A DNA stretch of 8,009 nt from an uncultured Treponema sp. (GTDB lineage Bacteria; Spirochaetota; Spirochaetia; Treponematales; Treponemataceae): the NCBI GenBank assembly GCA_946403565.1, contig CAMJAJ010000046.1, forward strand, positions 1 through 8,009, in the 5' to 3' direction. Both the position numbers and the translations under genes were made by a program. The notes beneath the pieces were generated by a model. The model saw only the letters and a program-made list of their open reading frames with translations. It was not told the DNA's origin and ran no database searches. Positions 4,916 to 8,009 of this stretch are shown piece by piece (within the stretch, counting starts at the first letter, position 1; the number at the start of each line of letters is the position of its first letter).

Positions 4916-6907
4916 CTAGTACTGCAGCTGCCTGCCGTTGGCCTCGCAGTAGGCGGCCCACTCGTCGTCATCCATCGTGTAGGTCATGTACTGCAGGCCG
5001 CCGCGCTTGACCAGGTCGTTGATGTAGAAGTCAGCCCCGTTGACGACCCGCTGTGACATCATCACGTTGGAATTATGATAGCGGACGGGAATCATGTTGT
5101 AGTAGGACAGCAGCTTGCCCTCGCAGGAGGCCAGTATATAGTTCCGCATGTCGAACGGAGCGGAAGAGTACTCGCCCGTGCAGAGGGCCATGTACCAGCC
5201 GTACAGGCTCTTGGTCACAGACTTCCCGTCCAGCACGATCGTGTGCATCTCCTTTTCGGGGTCAAAGCCGTACTCGTTGAGCGCCTCCTGCGTGCAGTAG
5301 CACCAGAGCACGTCGTAGGGGTCGAACGAAGAACCGCCCCATGCGGTCATGGCGAGGTCCACGTTGCCGTTCTTCATGTTGTCATAGTAGTTCTGGTCAG
5401 TGACCTGCCTGACCGTAATCTTGCCGTCGAAGGGCGTGCCCCGGGCAGCCTCGTTTATGGCATCCTGCAGGTAGGCGACGGTCTGCATATATATCTCGTC
5501 CGAGCTGAAGGTGTGGAAGTCTATGAAGAATCGGTCGCCTGCCTTTGCGTCCCCGCTGGCGGCAAGCTCGCTCCACGCCTTCCGGAAGTAGCTGCGGGCG
5601 GCCTCGATGTCATAGCCCGTGATGTCCTCGTAGCTGTCCGTACCGTAGAAGTCCGTGAGCATGGCCTTGGCCTCGGGCGTGTCGCGGTAAAGGATGTTGT
5701 CATCGGGGTCGGCGACGAAGGAATAGTTTATCAGGCCGTAGCCCGGGGTGCTCCCCACGGTGACCGTGTCGCAGTACTTCTGCCGGTCCAGCGCGAGGGA
5801 AACGCCGTGACGGAAGTTGATGTTGGCGGGGGCAAGATGGTTCTCCCCGTTGACGTTCTCCTTCTTCAGGGCATTTCGGTCTATGTTAAAGCTGAACTTC
5901 CAGGTGTAGGAGAGCGGATTTATCAGATGATACTCGCTGGTGCCGTATTTCTCCAGGTCCTTGGCGACGAGCGAAGTGTCGTCAAGCTCCCCCTGCAGGA
6001 AGAGGGAAAGGATGGTCTGATGCTCCACGATGTACTGCACGTATATGCCGCTCGTCTGGTACTGGCCCACGTGCCTGCCGTCATGGTAGCCGCGCCAGCG
6101 CTCGTTGCGGGCGAAGGTCATGGACTTGTCCGCCTGGTAGGCGGAGATCTTGTACGGGCCGTAGGAGGCGAAGCTTTCCAGAGAGGTTCCGTAGCTGCTC
6201 TTCACCAGGTCACCGGTCTCCTTCTTGCCCGCCTCGTAGAGGTCCTCGCGCAGCAGGAGCAGGGAGCTGGAGTTGTACAGGAACATGAAGGGCGAGAGGG
6301 AATTCTTCAGAACGATCGTAAAGCTAAGGTCGTCGTCCCGTATGAAGCCGACATCATCCCAAGAACCCTCCCCTTTGTAATACGCCTCCGCTCCGACGAT
6401 GGGCAGGGAGTCCGCGTACAGGATGCTCGCGCGGTAATTCTTCATCTTGGGGTTCAGGAACTGCTGGGCGGAATAGATGAAGCTGGACGCGTCTATCTTC
6501 TGACCGTCGTCCCAGCAGAGGTCATCGCGGAGGCGGATCTTCCAGGCATAGCCTTCCTTCGCGTCAGAAGGAATTCCGTAGCGGCCGGCGTAGGAGGCGG
6601 TCACGTCCGCAGGCATATCCACCGCCATGCCCGGCTCTATCACGAAGCCGTCACGCGTCCCGTTCAGGTTGAACTCGTAGAGGGCGTCGCAGGCATAGTC
6701 CAAGGGCAGGCTGTCGCTTGCCGTCTGCCAGTCGGTCGGACTCCAGGTGGAGGGTGCGGAACCGGTCGTGCGGTAGGTGTAATTCCCATTGAAAACGACA
6801 GGCGGCTCCTCCACGTTTTCGACCGGCGCGGGCGGTTCCTTTTTTCCGCATGAAAGCAGGAACACGGACAACGCAAACAAAAACACCACTCTACTGAATC
6901 TTTTCAA
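4916..6907 (-). CDS. Peptide-type ABC transporter substrate-binding lipoprotein (SBP family 5, OppA-like)
   Basis: It is an extracytoplasmic binding lipoprotein that captures oligopeptides or similar ligands for an ABC importer. The 663 residues begin with a lipoprotein signal: KRFSRVV, a hydrophobic core and the lipobox LLSC, with Cys20 as the lipidated residue. A short Pro/Glu linker follows, then the family 5 fold: NYTYRTTGSAPSTWSPTDWQ (41-60), WKIRLRDDLCWDDGQKIDAS (the family's F.LR..v.W.DG..), and late in the protein NVDLAMTAWGGSSFDPYD. Length exceeds the usual 520-560, as is common in this lineage type. The start codon is TTG at 6907: AGGTAGG (6920-6914) lies six bases upstream, a stop closes the frame further up, and no ATG lies in frame before the mature domain. 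No permease or ATPase genes are in the window, so it is an orphan here. nudC follows after 17 bp. The ligand cannot be named. Confidence 0.9.
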   Translation of the reverse strand: MKRFSRVVFLFALSVFLLSCGKKEPPAPVENVEEPPVVFNGNYTYRTTGSAPSTWSPTDWQTASDSLPLDYACDALYEFNLNGTRDGFVIEPGMAVDMPADVTASYAGRYGIPSDAKEGYAWKIRLRDDLCWDDGQKIDASSFIYSAQQFLNPKMKNYRASILYADSLPIVGAEAYYKGEGSWDDVGFIRDDDLSFTIVLKNSLSPFMFLYNSSSLLLLREDLYEAGKKETGDLVKSSYGTSLESFASYGPYKISAYQADKSMTFARNERWRGYHDGRHVGQYQTSGIYVQYIVEHQTILSLFLQGELDDTSLVAKDLEKYGTSEYHLINPLSYTWKFSFNIDRNALKKENVNGENHLAPANINFRHGVSLALDRQKYCDTVTVGSTPGYGLINYSFVADPDDNILYRDTPEAKAMLTDFYGTDSYEDITGYDIEAARSYFRKAWSELAASGDAKAGDRFFIDFHTFSSDEIYMQTVAYLQDAINEAARGTPFDGKITVRQVTDQNYYDNMKNGNVDLAMTAWGGSSFDPYDVLWCYCTQEALNEYGFDPEKEMHTIVLDGKSVTKSLYGWYMALCTGEYSSAPFDMRNYILASCEGKLLSYYNMIPVRYHNSNVMMSQRVVNGADFYINDLVKRGGLQYMTYTMDDDEWAAYCEANGRQLQY

Positions 6908-6913
6908 AACACG

Positions 6914-6920
6914 CCTACCT
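6914..6920 (-). promoter_or_regulatory. Ribosome binding site that fixes a TTG start
   Basis: Minus strand AGGTAGG is six bases before TTG 6907. The signal peptide begins right after this codon, and the only other in-frame upstream codons before a TAG are not start codons. This decides the rare TTG initiation for the lipoprotein. Confidence 0.65.
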
Positions 6921-6949
6921 AGGGATAATTTGCAGGGGAACCCATCAGG

Positions 6950-6989
6950 GCACCTCTAAAACTCGCTTTCAGCGATTTTTAGAGGGTGC
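6950..6989. repeat. Long hairpin upstream of the lipoprotein gene
   Basis: GCACC, TCTAAAA and TCGC (6950-6966) pair with GCGA, TTTTAGA and GGTGC (6972-6989). This gives a 16-bp stem with one mismatch, one bulged G and a 5-base loop. It is in the 351-bp gap between DUF4956 and the lipoprotein gene, 43 bp before the TTG start. An alternative hairpin, GGGTG-CAGA-CACCC (6984-6997), shares its right arm. It could be a leader structure, a weak terminator of the upstream unit, or a dispersed repeat (see 3891-3910). Confidence 0.55.
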
Positions 6990-7023
6990 AGACACCCCCG
7001 AGCCTGTTTCAAAAGCCCACAGC

Positions 7024-7069
7024 TCCACACCGCTGCGACTTACGAGTCCACACCGCTGCGACTTACGAG
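7024..7069. repeat. Perfect 23-bp tandem duplication
   Basis: The 23 bases at 7024-7046, starting TCCACACCGCTGCGAC and ending TTACGAG, are repeated exactly at 7047-7069 with no spacer. Such perfect short tandem copies are prone to slippage, so copy number may vary between strains. Confidence 0.9.
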
Positions 7070-7072
7070 CGT

Positions 7073-7087
7073 TGTGTGTGTGTGTGT
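7073..7087. repeat. TG dinucleotide run
   Basis: Seven and a half TG units follow the tandem duplication by three bases. It is a simple-sequence tract in a non-coding gap, about 165 bp upstream of the lipoprotein start, with slippage potential. No reading frame depends on it. Confidence 0.85.
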
Positions 7088-7106
7088 ATCGCTGTGCTTT
7101 TGAAAC

Positions 7107-7258
7107 TCACTCCTTTAGGCATTTTACACGCAAACGGTACAATAGACAAGTGTTTTGCCCACGCCCACGGCTTTTTTTCGAGCAGGCGCACGCTACGGGG
7201 CTGGGGCAATCAAACGACGGGACTGGGGACCGCGGGACTGGCCCAGATGGCGGCAATC
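7107..7258. other. Non-coding remainder of the gap after DUF4956
   Basis: I see no supported gene here. It contains a run of seven T on the plus strand (about 7172-7178) without a good preceding stem, a TACAAT box on the plus strand with no convincing -35 or downstream gene, and an 8-bp direct repeat GGGACTGG near 7219-7241. The DUF4956 transcript should end here, but no clear intrinsic terminator is visible on the minus strand. Confidence 0.4.
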
Positions 7259-7936
7259 CTAGTAGGTCACCTCGCCATCGTGCGTGAGGAGGCTGGAAGA
7301 AAGCACGTCCTTGAGGGCAGCCACATCACCCGTGAGCTTCTCCTCGCTGTCTGTCCGCAGCTCCACGACAAGGTCCGTCTGACCGCCGGAAAGGGTGCGG
7401 GACTTGACCGTGTAGTGCCGGCAGTAGCGCTTCACGACCTCCATGACCGCCTGCTCCGCCTCATAGCCGGAGGCGGAAACGAGCAGGATCTTTGGCGCAC
7501 GTCCGACCGGCAGGCGGTCCAGGACGAAGAGCAGCAGCGTGAGCAGGAAGGCGAGCACGGCGGCTATCTCGGCCAGGCCGGCCCCGCAGATTATCCCGGT
7601 CGCGATTGACCAGAAAAGGAAGACCAGGTCCATCGGTTCCTTTATGGCCGTGCGGAAACGGACGATGGAAAGCGCACCGACCATACCCAGGGAAATCACG
7701 ATATTGGACTGGATGGCCAGGATCACCGAGGTCGTTATCAGCGTCAGCGCGGCGAGGGCAACGTTGAACGTCTTGGAATAGAAGGTCTTGCGCGTCAGGA
7801 GCCGGTAGGCGAAGAATATGTACAGGGAGAACACCGCCGCTATGATGAACGCGACGATGATGTTCTCCGGGGAACTGTCGTAGCGGGAGAATCCCTGCAG
7901 GAAGGATTTCTTGAATATGTCTTTGAACGTGCTCAT
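7259..7936 (-). CDS. DUF4956 family membrane protein
   Basis: The 225-residue integral membrane protein has an N-terminal cytosolic stretch (1-25), about four to five hydrophobic segments (about 26-45, 57-76, 78-92, 103-119, 120-139) and a soluble C-terminal domain of about 85 residues rich in mixed charge. The family signature is plain: QSNIVISLGMVGALSIVRFR (76-95) followed by TAIKEPMDLVFLFWSIATGI. The function of DUF4956 is not established; it is typically encoded beside VTC-domain polyphosphate polymerases, and the gene fragment just upstream fits that. The ATG at 7936 is preceded by GAGGAA, and the previous gene stops 20 bp before, so the pair is an operon. Family assignment is strong; biochemical role unknown. 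Confidence 0.9.
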   Translation of the reverse strand: MSTFKDIFKKSFLQGFSRYDSSPENIIVAFIIAAVFSLYIFFAYRLLTRKTFYSKTFNVALAALTLITTSVILAIQSNIVISLGMVGALSIVRFRTAIKEPMDLVFLFWSIATGIICGAGLAEIAAVLAFLLTLLLFVLDRLPVGRAPKILLVSASGYEAEQAVMEVVKRYCRHYTVKSRTLSGGQTDLVVELRTDSEEKLTGDVAALKDVLSSSLLTHDGEVTY

Positions 7937-7956
7937 ATTTTCTTCCTCAATGTATC

Positions 7957-8009
7957 CTATGCGATTTTCTGCCCGCTCATGTTCAGCTTGCGGCAGAGGT
8001 AGTATTTGG
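7957..8009 (-). CDS. C-terminal end of an upstream gene, probably VTC-domain polyphosphate polymerase
   Basis: The minus strand from the right edge reads KYYLCRKLNMSGQKIA then TAG (7959-7957), 16 residues in an open frame, ending 20 bp before the DUF4956 start. The sequence is too short for family recognition. The name rests on context: DUF4956 is usually directly preceded or followed by a VTC-type polymerase. It could be another gene. Confidence 0.45.
   Translation of the reverse strand, partial: KYYLCRKLNMSGQKIA

Larger units (their letters stand above)
7006..7106. repeat. 101-bp segment bounded by inverted repeats
   Basis: GTTTCAAAAGC-CC-ACAGC (7006-7023) and GCTGTGCTTTTGAAAC (7091-7106) are reverse complements over 16 bases apart from two extra C residues on the left. 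They enclose a tandem duplication and a TG run. No open frame of interest lies inside. The shape suggests a small non-coding mobile or repeat element, but no target-site duplication is evident. Confidence 0.5.

Noticed and set aside
4899..4961. N-terminal extension of the NudC protein
   Set aside because: It overlaps the end of the lipoprotein gene and has no ribosome binding site, while ATG 4898 has a good one.
5075..6853. 592-codon open frame on the plus strand opposite the lipoprotein gene
   Set aside because: Its translation is low-complexity, rich in Val, Gly, Arg and His with no family motif. It is the antisense shadow of a GC-rich gene whose real frame has a lipobox and family 5 motifs.
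7024..7069. CRISPR array
   Set aside because: Two identical units directly abut with no spacer; no cas gene nearby.
6986..7609. 207-codon plus-strand frame over the repeat region and DUF4956
   Set aside because: Half lies antisense to DUF4956 and half in repeats; no motif or plausible start.

Overview
The window is GC-rich in its coding parts and looks bacterial. Seven complete genes and two edge-truncated genes can be recognised. The gene families (type III glutamine synthetase, a compact type I glutamine synthetase followed by an ANTAR regulator, a family 5 solute-binding lipoprotein, and a VTC/DUF4956 pair) fit an anaerobic host-associated bacterium. A spirochaete of the Treponema type or a clostridial relative is my best guess. 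This is inferred from gene content only; no rRNA or other phylogenetic marker is present.

Layout. Positions 1-643 (minus) hold the first 214 codons of a type III glutamine synthetase, running off the left edge. Positions 644-921 are a divergent control region. On the minus strand it has a near-consensus sigma-70 promoter and a leader of about 190 nt with two intrinsic terminators and three small hairpins whose loops read AAAGAC, AAAGGC and ACAGGC(U), the loop pattern bound by ANTAR antiterminators. On the plus strand it has a weaker promoter with an inverted repeat just before the glnA ribosome binding site. Positions 922-2700 (plus) are a two-gene operon: a compact type I glutamine synthetase and an ANTAR response-regulator-like protein. 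A 110-nt structured gap separates these from the convergent minus-strand pair DTW-domain tRNA aminocarboxypropyltransferase (2811-3542) and thioredoxin (3535-3846), which overlap by 8 bp. Positions 3847-4022 are an AT-rich gap with a probable terminator and a probable trxA promoter. Next come a NudC-type NADH pyrophosphatase (4023-4898) and, upstream of it in the same transcription unit, a large peptide-binding lipoprotein (4916-6907, TTG start). Positions 6908-7258 are a repeat-rich gap with a long hairpin, a 101-bp inverted-repeat-bounded segment enclosing a perfect 23-bp tandem duplication, and a TG dinucleotide run. The right end has a DUF4956 membrane protein (7259-7936) and the last 16 codons of the gene before it, probably a VTC-domain polyphosphate polymerase.

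How they work together. The left half reads as a self-contained nitrogen-assimilation module. The ANTAR protein encoded with the type I synthetase is the obvious candidate to read through the tandem terminators in the leader of the divergent type III synthetase. One enzyme's operon would then control the other enzyme's expression at the RNA level. The type I enzyme is itself unusual: it lacks the C-terminal segment of ordinary GSI and has Lys where the catalytic flap Glu is expected. The right half is housekeeping (redox, tRNA modification, nucleotide clean-up, peptide uptake, polyphosphate-related membrane function).
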